64,000 bases of DNA, taken from NCBI GenBank assembly GCA_964565645.1, contig CAZMFQ010000006.1:99924-163923 (forward strand), read 5' to 3'. This DNA is from JAHIQC01 sp964565645 (GTDB lineage Bacteria > Actinomycetota > Coriobacteriia > Anaerosomatales > JAHIQC01). The translations under genes and the position numbers were made by a program. Of the stretch, positions 32,112 through 40,619 are shown in pieces (the first letter of the stretch is position 1; each line of letters starts with the position of its first letter). Under the pieces are notes generated by a model. The model saw only the letters and a program-made list of their open reading frames with translations. It made no database searches and was not told the DNA's origin.

Positions 32112-34478
32112 CTATACCTGATTCCTTCGCGCCCAGGCAACGACCGCCTGCCCGAAAGACACCGCTCCATCGTTGACTGGCAGTTTCGAGTGGGTGAGCG
32201 GCGAAAAACCCGCGTCCGCGAGCTGTCGCACCGCGCCCCCGAACACCAGTCTGTTCATGAAGACACCGCCGGCGAGCGCGACGTCGCGCGTGCCGGCTCG
32301 TTCAGCGATCGACGAACAAGAATCGACTATAGCGCGCACCACGGCGCGGTGGAAGCGTGCGGAGATGGCCCCGGCGGCGACCCCGGCTTCGAGATCGTCC
32401 AGTACGCCAAGGAGCACCGGGCGATACTCGAGCACGAGTGCCCCGGTCTCGCTGTCCGCCGAGGAGCCGAACACGTACTCACCCCCGGTCGAGAGGTCGG
32501 CGGCCGCTTCGAGTTCGATCGCGGCCTCGCCTTCGTAGGCGGCGTCGTCGCGGATACCGGCCAGTGCCGCCACGGCGTCGAACAGCCGGCCCATCGAGGA
32601 CGTGGCCGGGGTGTTGATGCGATTGGCGACCATCTTGCGCAGGAGAGTCTCCTCACCGTCAGCCAGCCGTGAGAGCAACGCCCCTGCTCCCGGGTGGTCC
32701 GTCAGTCCAGCAGCAAGAAGCGCGCCGACGGCCATGCGCGCGGGCCTGCGCACCGCCGCTGCGCCGCCCGGCATGGGCATGTGCGCAAGGCGCGCGGCGC
32801 GCTCGAAACCCTCCCAGTCCGCCACCAGGACCTCGCCGCCCCAGATGGTCCCGTCCGGGCCGTAGCCCGTCCCGTCGAATGCGACGCCGATCACCGGCGT
32901 GTCGATCCCGCGCTCCGCGGTGACGCTCACGATGTGTGCGTGGTGGTGCTGCACCCCGACCTTGGGCAGGTCGAGCGTGTGGGCGAACTTGGTCGAGAGG
33001 TACTCGGGATGCAGGTCGTAGGCCACGAGCTGCGGCTCGACGCGGAACAGGTGTTTGTACAGTCCGATGCCCGCCTCGTAACTCTCGAGCGTCTCGGCGT
33101 TCTCCATGTCGCCGATATGCTGCGACACGAACGCGTGCGATCCGCGTACGAGGGTGAACGTGTTCTTCTGCTCGGGCCCGCACGCCAGGATGTCGACGTC
33201 GCTCGTGAAGGGCAGTGCGAGCGGGAACGGCGCATAGCCGCGCGCCCGGCGCACCGGCTCGGTGATGCCCTCCACCACGCGCACGACGCTGTCGTCGTAG
33301 CGCGAGCCGATGGCACGGTCGTGCAGCAGGAACGCATCCGCGATCCCGGCCAGGCGCCCGAGCGCCTCGGCGTTGTCCGTGGCGATGGGTTCTTCGCTCA
33401 TGTTGCCCGAGGTCATCACGAGCGGGCCGTTGATCCTACGAAGGAGCAGGTGGTGCAAGGGCGTGTAGGGCAGCATCACGCCGATCTCGCGCAGGTCGCC
33501 GGCGACCGAGGGCGCGAGCGGTGCGTCCCGCTCGCCTGCCCGCTTGCGCCGCAGCAGCACGATCGGGCGCACGGTGCCATCCAGCAGCGCTGCCTCGGTC
33601 TCGTCGATCTCGCAGTAGGCGCGGGCCTCGTCGAGCGAGTGGCACATGATCGCGAGCGGCCTGCCCCAGCGGTGCTTGCGTTCGCGCAGCCGTGCCACGG
33701 CCGTCTCGTTCGTCGCGTCGCACGCGAGATGGAACCCGCCCAGGCCCTTGATGGCGAGGATGGTGCCCTCGCCCAGCAGGCCGGCCGCCGCGTCGAGTAT
33801 CGCGGCGCTGCGAGCGGCCTCCGCTTCACGGTCCCGGTGTGGCCGCGGCGAGGGTTCACTCGAGGGCGTCCACGTGTGGTCGGGACCGCCCACCCCTGGC
33901 TCGACCGAGGAGTTCAGATACAGCCGCGGCCCGCAGATGAAGCACGCGTCGGGCTGGGCGTGGAACCGCCGGTCGGCAGGGTCGCCGTACTCGGCCGCGC
34001 ACTCGGGGCACATCGGGAACTCGCGCATGGTCGTGGCCGGCCGGTCGTAGGGCACGTCCTCGATGATGGTGAAGCGCGGCCCGCAGTTCGTGCAGTTGAT
34101 GAAGGGGTAGCCGAAACGACGGTCGGACGGGTCGCCGAGCTCGGCGGCGCACTCGGGACAGGTCGCGATGTCGGGCGAGACGAGCGTCATCGCGCCTTCG
34201 ATCGAGCGTGACTCCCGGATCTCGAAACCGGCGAGCCCTTCAGGCTCTATCTCCTCGGCGATCAGAGAAACGATCACGGCCATCGGCGGTGCCTGGGAGC
34301 GGATGGCGGCAGGGAAGCCGTCGACCAGCGCATCCGGGCCCTCCACCACGCAGAACACGCCTTCCGAGGAGTTGAGCACCCAGCCCGAAAGGCCCGTCCC
34401 GACGGCGAGGTTGTACACGAACGGGCGGAAGCCCACGCCTTGTACGACACCGGTGATGTGCAGCGAGAGTGCCTTCAT
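32112..34478 (-). CDS. hypF: Carbamoyltransferase HypF
   Basis: HypF (788 residues) converts carbamoyl phosphate and ATP to a carbamoyl adenylate and passes the carbamoyl group to HypE. Domains in order are acylphosphatase (GVVQGVGFRPFVYNLA at the N-terminus), two zinc fingers (CPECAAEL, CTNCGPRF, CPECAAEYGD, CFICGPR), a YrdC-like domain (AIKGLGGFHLACDA) and a Kae1-like domain (GVQHHHAHIVS, GVAFDGTGYG). A loop of about 35 residues with Pro and Ser after the zinc fingers is longer than usual. All catalytic parts appear present. Confidence 0.97.
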   Translation of the reverse strand: MKALSLHITGVVQGVGFRPFVYNLAVGTGLSGWVLNSSEGVFCVVEGPDALVDGFPAAIRSQAPPMAVIVSLIAEEIEPEGLAGFEIRESRSIEGAMTLVSPDIATCPECAAELGDPSDRRFGYPFINCTNCGPRFTIIEDVPYDRPATTMREFPMCPECAAEYGDPADRRFHAQPDACFICGPRLYLNSSVEPGVGGPDHTWTPSSEPSPRPHRDREAEAARSAAILDAAAGLLGEGTILAIKGLGGFHLACDATNETAVARLRERKHRWGRPLAIMCHSLDEARAYCEIDETEAALLDGTVRPIVLLRRKRAGERDAPLAPSVAGDLREIGVMLPYTPLHHLLLRRINGPLVMTSGNMSEEPIATDNAEALGRLAGIADAFLLHDRAIGSRYDDSVVRVVEGITEPVRRARGYAPFPLALPFTSDVDILACGPEQKNTFTLVRGSHAFVSQHIGDMENAETLESYEAGIGLYKHLFRVEPQLVAYDLHPEYLSTKFAHTLDLPKVGVQHHHAHIVSVTAERGIDTPVIGVAFDGTGYGPDGTIWGGEVLVADWEGFERAARLAHMPMPGGAAAVRRPARMAVGALLAAGLTDHPGAGALLSRLADGEETLLRKMVANRINTPATSSMGRLFDAVAALAGIRDDAAYEGEAAIELEAAADLSTGGEYVFGSSADSETGALVLEYRPVLLGVLDDLEAGVAAGAISARFHRAVVRAIVDSCSSIAERAGTRDVALAGGVFMNRLVFGGAVRQLADAGFSPLTHSKLPVNDGAVSFGQAVVAWARRNQV

Positions 34479-34484
34479 GCGTGG

Positions 34485-35138
34485 CTACGCGCGCTCTGAG
34501 AACGGCGCGGGCGGGTTCGGCCGCGCCACGAAGCGGTTGTTGAGCGACACGAACAGACGGTAGGCCTGGTCGAGCAGCTCCATCGCCTGGGCCGCCATCT
34601 TCGCGTCCAGGGTCTGGCGCGCCTCGCCGAACGGCGCGTCATGGATGAACGAGTTGCGGGCCTGCCGGACCTCGCGCCACCTGCGCGGGAACTCGTTGTA
34701 CCCGAGTTCCGAGGCCGCCTTCTCGAACTCCTCGCCAGAGAGCTGCGGAAAGATCCGTCCGATGCGCGCGCCGATGGCCCGCTGACCGTCCAGGACGACC
34801 TCGCGCACCACCACGTCCGCACCGCGGACCGAGAGCATCCGGTCGAGGATGTCTTCGAGGATGGCCTCGAGGAAGGTCTCAGCCAGGATCACGACGATCT
34901 CGGACTCGCCGGCCTCGTGGTAGTGGCGGATGCGCTCGTCGAGGCGCCGAAGATGCTCGGTGGGGAACGTCCGTCGCCCGTCACCGAGCGCACTGCACAC
35001 CGGGCACGCGGCGTCTCCGGTCCCGAAGCGCTCGCTCGCCGTCAGGAAGCCGCACTGGGGACACTCGAAGTAGCGCGGCGGCGCCCCGTCGTGCGGCGGC
35101 TGCTTGTGCACACCCTTGATCTCACCCGGCTTCTTCAC
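34485..35138 (-). CDS. Zinc ribbon/HEPN-like protein of unknown function in the nik-hyp operon
   Basis: This 217-residue protein is not one I can name. The N-terminal third has two CxxC pairs (CPQC and CPVC, about residues 26-29 and 45-48), a zinc ribbon. The remainder looks all-helical and contains RQARNSFIHDA, where R-N-x3-H matches the signature of HEPN nucleases. It starts with GTG overlapping the nikMN stop (GTGA) and ends seven bases before hypF, so it is embedded in the nickel/hydrogenase operon. It could be an RNA-binding or RNA-cutting factor, or a helical protein that only mimics the motif. Confidence 0.65.
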   Translation of the reverse strand: MKKPGEIKGVHKQPPHDGAPPRYFECPQCGFLTASERFGTGDAACPVCSALGDGRRTFPTEHLRRLDERIRHYHEAGESEIVVILAETFLEAILEDILDRMLSVRGADVVVREVVLDGQRAIGARIGRIFPQLSGEEFEKAASELGYNEFPRRWREVRQARNSFIHDAPFGEARQTLDAKMAAQAMELLDQAYRLFVSLNNRFVARPNPPAPFSERA

Positions 35139-36211
35139 ATACCGATTGTAGCCGAGGAATCGCGGCGCCGTGTCGAGCGGCGCTTGAGCAGCAGGCCTAT
35201 CGCCGCGGCGACCGCCAACGTGATCGCGGCCCCGACGACACCGGCGATGCTCGTGCCGGTATCCACCGCCGGCCAGGCCGCTGCCGCCTCACCCTCGTCT
35301 TCGGCTGCCGTCTCGCCTGCGGGCAGTCCGTACTCCGGCAGCAGCGCGGTCTTCTCCTGGGCTGCCGCCAGCGACTCGTGCACGGAGCTTCCGGACTTGC
35401 CTTCGATCTCAGCCGACCCGGCCACGCGCTCCATCGACCACTCGAGCCCGTCGGCGTTCGTCGACGCGAACCAGGAGAACGCCGCGCCCGATGCCAGGGC
35501 CGCTATCACGAGGCCGATGAGTACGGGGCGCATCGCCACGCCTCGGAGGGATCTCCCGGACTCGGCGCGCTCGAGGATCTCGGGCTGGGCGTTTCGGACG
35601 AAGATGATCACGCCGGCAGTCACGAGGCCCTCGACGACTCCGATCGCGAGATGGATGGGCTGCATCATCAGCAGGAAGGTGCCAAGCGGCAGTTCGCTCA
35701 CGCCGGACAGCCATGTCTCGAGCACGACGCCCAGCGCGCCGAGTTGCAGTCCGACCACCGCGCCCAGCACGCTGCCGGCGAGGATCCGCGCATTGCCGGG
35801 TCTGTCCGCCATGTCCCCGACGATCTTCTTGTAGACGAGCGGATAGGCGATGAAGGCGGGGAAGAACCCGAGGTTCACGACGTTGGCGCCGAGGGCGAGC
35901 AGTCCGCCGTCCGCGAAGAACAGCGCCTGGACCCCCAGCACCGAAGCCATCACCAGGAAGGCCGCGTACGGACCCAGCAATATGGTGAGGATGAGCCCGC
36001 CGCCGAGGTGACCGCTCGAGCCGGTGCCCGGGATCGTGAAGTTGAGCATCTGGGCGGCGAAGATGAACGCGCCGGCGACGCCCATCAGTGGGATCTTGCT
36101 CTCGTCCAGCTCTTCGCGGACCTTCTTGGCGCAGTAGACCGCGGTTGCGCCCGTGGCCACCCACAGCGCGCCACCGGTCGCCGGCGAGATAAGCGCGTCC
36201 GCCATGTGCAT
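35135..36211 (-). CDS. nikMN: Nickel ECF transporter, NikMN fusion
   Basis: This 358-residue membrane protein is the substrate-binding part of a nickel (CbiM/NikM-type) ECF transporter. The mature N-terminus MHMADALISP has the obligatory His2 that ligates the metal with the amino terminus, which fixes the ATG. GTGSSGHLGGGLIL and ANVVNLGFFPAF are CbiM blocks. The C-terminal third (about 230-345) corresponds to the NikN/PDGLE module, with a periplasmic loop and a last helix. AGGAGG precedes the start. Nickel, and not cobalt, is inferred from adjacent nikR and the hyp genes. Confidence 0.92.
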   Translation of the reverse strand: MHMADALISPATGGALWVATGATAVYCAKKVREELDESKIPLMGVAGAFIFAAQMLNFTIPGTGSSGHLGGGLILTILLGPYAAFLVMASVLGVQALFFADGGLLALGANVVNLGFFPAFIAYPLVYKKIVGDMADRPGNARILAGSVLGAVVGLQLGALGVVLETWLSGVSELPLGTFLLMMQPIHLAIGVVEGLVTAGVIIFVRNAQPEILERAESGRSLRGVAMRPVLIGLVIAALASGAAFSWFASTNADGLEWSMERVAGSAEIEGKSGSSVHESLAAAQEKTALLPEYGLPAGETAAEDEGEAAAAWPAVDTGTSIAGVVGAAITLAVAAAIGLLLKRRSTRRRDSSATIGM

Positions 36212-36243
36212 CCGAATACCCCTCCTAAAGACGTATCCGCTTG

Positions 36244-36304
36244 GTGTTACGACACGTCCATTCGTGTTACCGTAGGGGTGATGCTAGACCCCTGCACAGG
36301 GGTC
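36244..36304. promoter_or_regulatory. Candidate NikR operators in the nikMN/nikR divergent region
   Basis: GTGTTAC occurs twice (36244-36250 and 36264-36270), 20 bases apart, and between the copies ACACG-N6-CGTGT (36252-36267) is an inverted repeat. GTGTTAC is the half-site reported for NikR boxes in several bacteria, usually as an inverted pair. A second perfect palindrome with arms GACCCCTG and CAGGGGTC (36287-36304) overlaps the extended -10 TGC-TAGACC (36282-36290). Confidence 0.5.
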
Positions 36305-36409
36305 GTCAACCCTGTTTGCGCAGTTCGCACGGGGTGTCGCGCGATGGAGCGTTGCGTGTCACAGCGGCACATGGTTCGTGGCACGACGCGAGTATACGGA
36401 GGTCATGCA

Positions 36410-36829
36410 ATGCCCGAAGTGGTCAGATTCGGTATCTCGGCCGACGAGCGCCTGCTCGAGCGCTTCGATGCGCACATCGCTGAGAAGGGCTACGTCAACA
36501 GGTCAGAGGCTGTGCGCGACCTGATCCGCAACGCGCTCGTCGAGGAGCAGTGGGCCGTGGGCGAGGACGAGGCCGTGGGGACCGTGACCCTCGTGTACGA
36601 CCACCACTCCACGGACCTCGCCGACAAGCTCACCGAGCACCAGCACTCGCATCACGAGGAGATCGTCTCGACCCTTCACATCCACCTGGATGCCCATCAT
36701 TGCCTCGAGGTCGTGGTACTGAGGGGCCAGGCCCGTCAGATAGCGCGGCTGGCGTCCGAACTCATCGGGACCAAGGGGGTCAAACACGGCAAGTTCGTGG
36801 CGACCACCACCGGCGACGGTCTGGCATAG
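36410..36829 (+). CDS. nikR: Nickel-responsive regulator NikR
   Basis: NikR (139 residues) represses nickel uptake when nickel is plentiful. The ribbon-helix-helix (residues 1-50) has VVRFGISADERLLERFD and YVNRSEAVRDLIRNAL. The nickel ligands are conserved with the right spacing: H79, H90, H92 and C98, equivalent to H76, H87, H89 and C95 of Escherichia coli NikR. ACGGAGG stands seven bases before the ATG. It is divergent from nikMN and followed eight bases later by nikQ, so it probably controls both transcripts and itself. Confidence 0.97.
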   Translation: MPEVVRFGISADERLLERFDAHIAEKGYVNRSEAVRDLIRNALVEEQWAVGEDEAVGTVTLVYDHHSTDLADKLTEHQHSHHEEIVSTLHIHLDAHHCLEVVVLRGQARQIARLASELIGTKGVKHGKFVATTTGDGLA

Positions 36830-36837
36830 GCGTCGTC

Positions 36838-37650
36838 GTGTCCTCTCTGGAAGAAGGCCTCTACGACCTGGGTCGACTCGATCGACTCGCATACGCTGAC
36901 ACGCCGGTGCACGCGGTCGACCCGCGGGCGAAGGTCGTCACCACGGCGGTGTTCCTGGTGTGCGTCGTCTCCTTCGGCAAGTACGAGATCCTCGGGATGC
37001 TGCCCTTCGCGATATACCCGCTGTTCCTCGCGGCCGACGCGGGACTGCCGCTCGGGTTCCTCGGCAGGAAGCTTCTGGCCGTCGCTCCGTTCGCCGTGGT
37101 CATCGGCATGTTCAATCCGTTCATCGACCGGGAGGTCGTGGCACACGTGGCCGGACTGGGCATCTCAGGCGGCTGGCTCTCGTTCGCCTCGATCCTGCTG
37201 CGGTTCGCTCTCACGACGATGGCGGCCCTTGTGCTCATAGCTACGACGAGTCTCACGGGGATATGCATGGCGCTCGAGCGTCTCGGCATGCCCGACGTGC
37301 TTTCGACGCAGCTGCTGCTTCTGTACCGCTACATCTTCGTGCTCGGCGAAGAGACGATGCGTATGGCGCGCGCCCGCGCGCTGCGCTCCTTCGGTGAGCG
37401 CGGGATGGGCATGCGGGTGTACGCCCAGATGCTCGGCAGTCTGTTGTTGCGCACATACGCCCGTGCGCAGCGTCTCTACCAGGCCATGCTCTCCCGCGGA
37501 TTCGACGGCAGCGTGCGCGTGATGCGCACCCTCAGGTTCACCGTGCGTGACGCGGCGTTCGTGGCCGGCTGGTCCGCGGCGTTCATCGCCATGCGCGTGT
37601 ACAACGTCCCTCTGCTGCTCGGCACACTGATTACGGGGTTGATCTCATGA
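36838..37650 (+). CDS. nikQ: ECF transporter transmembrane protein NikQ/CbiQ
   Basis: This is the 270-residue T component that couples the ATPase to NikMN. About five membrane segments are visible, and the two coupling-helix signatures are seen as ARALRSFGER and AMLSRGFDG. The start is GTG eight bases after nikR, with no strong SD, so coupling is likely. The ATGA overlap links it to nikO. Confidence 0.93.
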   Translation: MSSLEEGLYDLGRLDRLAYADTPVHAVDPRAKVVTTAVFLVCVVSFGKYEILGMLPFAIYPLFLAADAGLPLGFLGRKLLAVAPFAVVIGMFNPFIDREVVAHVAGLGISGGWLSFASILLRFALTTMAALVLIATTSLTGICMALERLGMPDVLSTQLLLLYRYIFVLGEETMRMARARALRSFGERGMGMRVYAQMLGSLLLRTYARAQRLYQAMLSRGFDGSVRVMRTLRFTVRDAAFVAGWSAAFIAMRVYNVPLLLGTLITGLIS

Positions 37651-38408
37651 GTCATCACACCATCGACGTGACCGACCTGCGCTTCGAGTATCCGGACGGC
37701 ACCAAGGCGCTCGACGGTGTGAGCTTCTCGATCACCCACGGGGAGTCGATCGCGCTGGTCGGTGCCAACGGGGCGGGGAAGTCGACGCTGCTCATGCACC
37801 TCAACGGATTCCTGACGCCGGGCCACGGCAGTGTCGACATCGGCGGCACGCCGGTCACCCGTTCGACCCTCAAGACGATCCGTCGCAGCGTCGGCATGGT
37901 CTTTCAGGACCCCGACGACCAGTTGTTCATGCCGAGCGTGTTCGAGGACGTCGCGTTCGGCCCCATGAACCTCGGTCTGCCTGCCGAGGAGATCGAGGCG
38001 CGGGTAGCGAGCGCGCTTGAGCGCGTCGGTGCGTCGCGGCTTCGTGATAGGCCGCCGTACCGGCTCTCTGGCGGGGAGAAGCGTGCCGTGGCGATAGCCA
38101 CGGTGCTCGCCATGGCCCCCGACGTGCTCGTCATGGACGAACCGTCCTCCAACCTCGATCCGCGTGCGCGCCGCAGGCTCATCGAGTTGCTGGCCGGGTT
38201 CGAGCACACCAAGATCATCGCGACTCACGATCTCGATCTCGCACTCGAGCTTTGCGGTCGCACCATCGTCATGAGCGAGGGCGGTGTGGCCGCGGACGGG
38301 CCGACGAAGGCCATCTTCGAGGATGCCGAGCTGCTCGACCGGTGCGGCCTCGAACGGCCCCTCTCGCTGCAAGGGTGCCCCGTATGCGGAAGCGGGCACA
38401 CCGGCTGA
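37647..38408 (+). CDS. nikO: ECF transporter ATP-binding protein NikO/CbiO
   Basis: This 253-residue ABC ATPase powers nickel import. Walker A GANGAGKST, Q-loop FQDPDDQLFMPSV, signature LSGGEKRAVAIA, Walker B VLVMDEPSSNLD and the switch histidine in ATHDLD are all present. The QDPDDQ-type Q-loop is typical of CbiO proteins. A CPVCGSGH tail adds two cysteines at the very end. The transporter is split: T and A components here, S components on the other strand. Confidence 0.96.
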   Translation: MSHHTIDVTDLRFEYPDGTKALDGVSFSITHGESIALVGANGAGKSTLLMHLNGFLTPGHGSVDIGGTPVTRSTLKTIRRSVGMVFQDPDDQLFMPSVFEDVAFGPMNLGLPAEEIEARVASALERVGASRLRDRPPYRLSGGEKRAVAIATVLAMAPDVLVMDEPSSNLDPRARRRLIELLAGFEHTKIIATHDLDLALELCGRTIVMSEGGVAADGPTKAIFEDAELLDRCGLERPLSLQGCPVCGSGHTG

Positions 38409-38461
38409 CCGGTATGCCCCCTGTGGTCACTCGAGAACGGTCGAGCGTTCAGCCCTATCGG

Positions 38462-38959
38462 CTACTGAACGCCGAGCAGCTCCACATCGAAGATGAGCAC
38501 GGCGCCCGGCGGGATGACTCCGCCTGCGCCCTGATCGCCGTAGCCGAGCGCGGGCGGGATCACAAGCCGGCGCTTGCCGCCGACCTTCATGCCGGCGACA
38601 CCCTGGTCCCAGCCGGGGATGACTTCTCCCTGGCCGAGCGCGAACTGGAACGGCTGGCCCGATCCGACCGAGGAGTCGAACTGGGTGCCGTCAGATAGCC
38701 ATCCGGTGTAGTCCACGGTGACCATGGTCCCCGGCTTGGCTTCGGCCCCCGTGCCCACCGTGAGATCCTCTATCTGAAGCTCGGTGACGGTGGCCGGGTC
38801 GATCGTCGGTGCGGCCGACTCCTCGGCAGGCGTCGCTGGCTCCGAGCTCGATGTGCCTGTCGTCGGCGCGGGAGTGTCTTCCTTCGCGCACGCGGCAAGC
38901 GTGCCGAGGGATGCGATCAGTATGAGAGCGATGGCACTGCGCACGAGTCTCTTGGTCAC
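38462..38959 (-). CDS. FKBP-type peptidyl-prolyl isomerase lipoprotein
   Basis: This 165-residue precursor has a lipoprotein signal (LIASLGTLAAC, lipidation at the cysteine near residue 24) and a Ser/Thr/Pro/Glu linker. The FKBP domain starts at about 75 with VTVDYTGWLSDGTQFDSS. GEVIPGWDQGVAGMKVGGKRRL and IPPALGYGDQG are the catalytic blocks. It should fold exported proteins at the membrane surface. It converges with nikO. Confidence 0.94.
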   Translation of the reverse strand: MTKRLVRSAIALILIASLGTLAACAKEDTPAPTTGTSSSEPATPAEESAAPTIDPATVTELQIEDLTVGTGAEAKPGTMVTVDYTGWLSDGTQFDSSVGSGQPFQFALGQGEVIPGWDQGVAGMKVGGKRRLVIPPALGYGDQGAGGVIPPGAVLIFDVELLGVQ

Positions 38960-39006
38960 GTCATGCCTTCCTGTTCGCGCTCACAAGGAGCGTAGCGGTA
39001 CATGGT

Positions 39007-39039
39007 ACAGCGCGCCCGGACGTCCCCCGGACGCGCTGT
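39007..39039 (-). terminator. Hairpin ending the thioredoxin operon
   Basis: ACAGCGCGCCCGG and CCGGACGCGCTGT pair with a single mismatch just downstream of the minus-strand trx operon. No T-run follows, so it may act as a stabilising 3' end. Confidence 0.5.
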
Positions 39040-39057
39040 GTGCGACTGGTTCCCGGA

Positions 39058-39309
39058 CTAGATGAGTTCGACGGTCACGCCGTCTGTGCCCGGATTGCCC
39101 TCAAGCGAGTCGACCGCGCCCTCGAGCTTGCCCCTTGCCTCACCCAGGAGCACGGTCGCCTGGGCGACGTTCACGCTCTCGGTGTGGAGTCCGCCGTGGT
39201 CGGCAAGGTGGTGGATCTGCTCGAGCCACTGCTGGGCCATCGCGAGCGAATCGTCGACCTGCGCGATCATGAGTCGCATCTGGTCCTTGTTGACGCCCTT
39301 CTCACACAT
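39058..39309 (-). CDS. Small helical protein of unknown function in the thioredoxin operon
   Basis: This 83-residue protein is not recognised. It begins MCEKGVNKDQMRLM and appears mostly helical, with a single cysteine at position 2. It lies four bases after the trxA stop, and the order trxB-trxA-orphan suggests co-transcription. Codon use and length of frame look real: the shadowing strand has only weak frames. A role with thioredoxin is only a positional guess. Confidence 0.65.
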   Translation of the reverse strand: MCEKGVNKDQMRLMIAQVDDSLAMAQQWLEQIHHLADHGGLHTESVNVAQATVLLGEARGKLEGAVDSLEGNPGTDGVTVELI

Positions 39310-39313
39310 GGCG

Positions 39314-39640
39314 CTACCCGATCCATCCGGCGAGCTCGTCGAGGAGCCGCTTCTTGGGCATAGCACCCACGAGCTTCTTGACGACCTCGCCGTTGGAGAA
39401 CACGAGGAGTGTCGGGATCGACAGGATGTCGTACTTCTGCGCCGTGGCGGGATTCTCATCGACGTTGAGCTTGCCGATGGTGATCTTGTCGCCGTACTCC
39501 TCGGCGATCTCATGCAGCACGGGCTCCATCATGCGGCACGGGCCACACCACGGCGCCCAGAAGTCGAGCACGACGGGCTTGTCGCTGCCGACGACGTCGG
39601 CCTCGAACCCCGCATCGGTGATCTGAACAAGATCGGCCAT
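39314..39640 (-). CDS. trxA: Thioredoxin
   Basis: This is a typical 108-residue thioredoxin with the WCGPC active site in FWAPWCGPCRMMEP, the conserved FDENPATAQKY-like segment (here NVDENPATAQKYDI) and the cis-proline in ILSIPTLLVF. It reduces protein disulfides, including ribonucleotide reductase, and receives electrons from the adjacent thioredoxin reductase 39 bases upstream. Confidence 0.97.
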   Translation of the reverse strand: MADLVQITDAGFEADVVGSDKPVVLDFWAPWCGPCRMMEPVLHEIAEEYGDKITIGKLNVDENPATAQKYDILSIPTLLVFSNGEVVKKLVGAMPKKRLLDELAGWIG

Positions 39641-39679
39641 AGCCCTGTCTCCCTTCGATGGCAGTCGCTCCTGCGAATA

Positions 39680-40618
39680 CTAGATGGAGCAGACCTTCTC
39701 GTCGATGAACCGGAGCGCTTCGAACGCCGCCGATGCACCTTTTGCGGCCGCGGTGATGACCTGTTTGAGCTCGGAATCGGTCACATCACCTGCGGCATAC
39801 AGACCGGGCCATGAGGTGCGCCCGTCGTGGTCTATCTTGATGTACCCGTTCTCGCTCAGGTCGACAAGCTCCGTCGCGAGCGCGTTGACGGGATCCACGC
39901 CCACGAAGATGAACACCCCGTCGAGAGGCAAGAACACGTCGGGCTCGCCCTTGGTGGAGGCCAGTTCGAGTCCGGTGACCTTGCCGTCCTCGCCCCGGAT
40001 CTCGCGGATGGTCCGGCTCCACTGCATCTCGATCTTCTCGTTGGCGAAGCAACGTTCCTGGATGCACTTGGTGGCGCGCAGTTCGTCGCGCCGGTGGATG
40101 AGGTGGACCTTGCTTGCGAACTTGGTGAGGAACATGGCCTCTTCGACGGCGGCGTCGCCGCCGCCCACCACGGCAACGGTCTTATCGCGGAACAAGGCGC
40201 CGTCGCACGTCGCGCACCAGGACACGCCCCGGCCGGTGAACTCCGCCTCGCCGGGAACGCCGAGCTTCTTGGGGACCGCCCCGGTCGCGAGGATGACGGC
40301 GCGCGCGATGATCTCGTCACCGTCGCCGGTGGTCAGCTTGAAGTCGAGGTCGTACGGCTCGATCGCCGTGACAGCGGTGAACGAGCGGATCTCGGCGCCG
40401 AACTCCTCGGCCTGCTTGGTCATCAGATCGCCCAGCTCCTGGCCCGAAAGGCCCTGCGGGAAGCCGGGGTAGTTCTCGACCCAGTCGGTCGTGACGATCT
40501 GTCCGCCCGGGATGCCCTGCTCGAACACGATGGTGCTCGCGCGCGCCCGCGACGAGTAGAGTGCCGCTGTCAGACCGGCGGGACCGCCGCCGATGATCGC
40601 GATGTCGACCTGCTCCAT
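39680..40618 (-). CDS. trxB: Thioredoxin reductase
   Basis: This is a 312-residue FAD-dependent reductase. The FAD motif GGGPAGLTAALYSSRA opens the protein, the redox-active pair is CATC in VSWCATCDGALF, and the second nucleotide motif GGGDAAVEEAMFL is followed by HRRDELRA, a pattern for NADPH binding. The C-terminal GLYAAGDV FAD block is present. It heads the trxB-trxA-orphan operon and starts one base before the PIN-TPR stop. Confidence 0.96.
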   Translation of the reverse strand: MEQVDIAIIGGGPAGLTAALYSSRARASTIVFEQGIPGGQIVTTDWVENYPGFPQGLSGQELGDLMTKQAEEFGAEIRSFTAVTAIEPYDLDFKLTTGDGDEIIARAVILATGAVPKKLGVPGEAEFTGRGVSWCATCDGALFRDKTVAVVGGGDAAVEEAMFLTKFASKVHLIHRRDELRATKCIQERCFANEKIEMQWSRTIREIRGEDGKVTGLELASTKGEPDVFLPLDGVFIFVGVDPVNALATELVDLSENGYIKIDHDGRTSWPGLYAAGDVTDSELKQVITAAAKGASAAFEALRFIDEKVCSI

Positions 40619-40619
40619 G

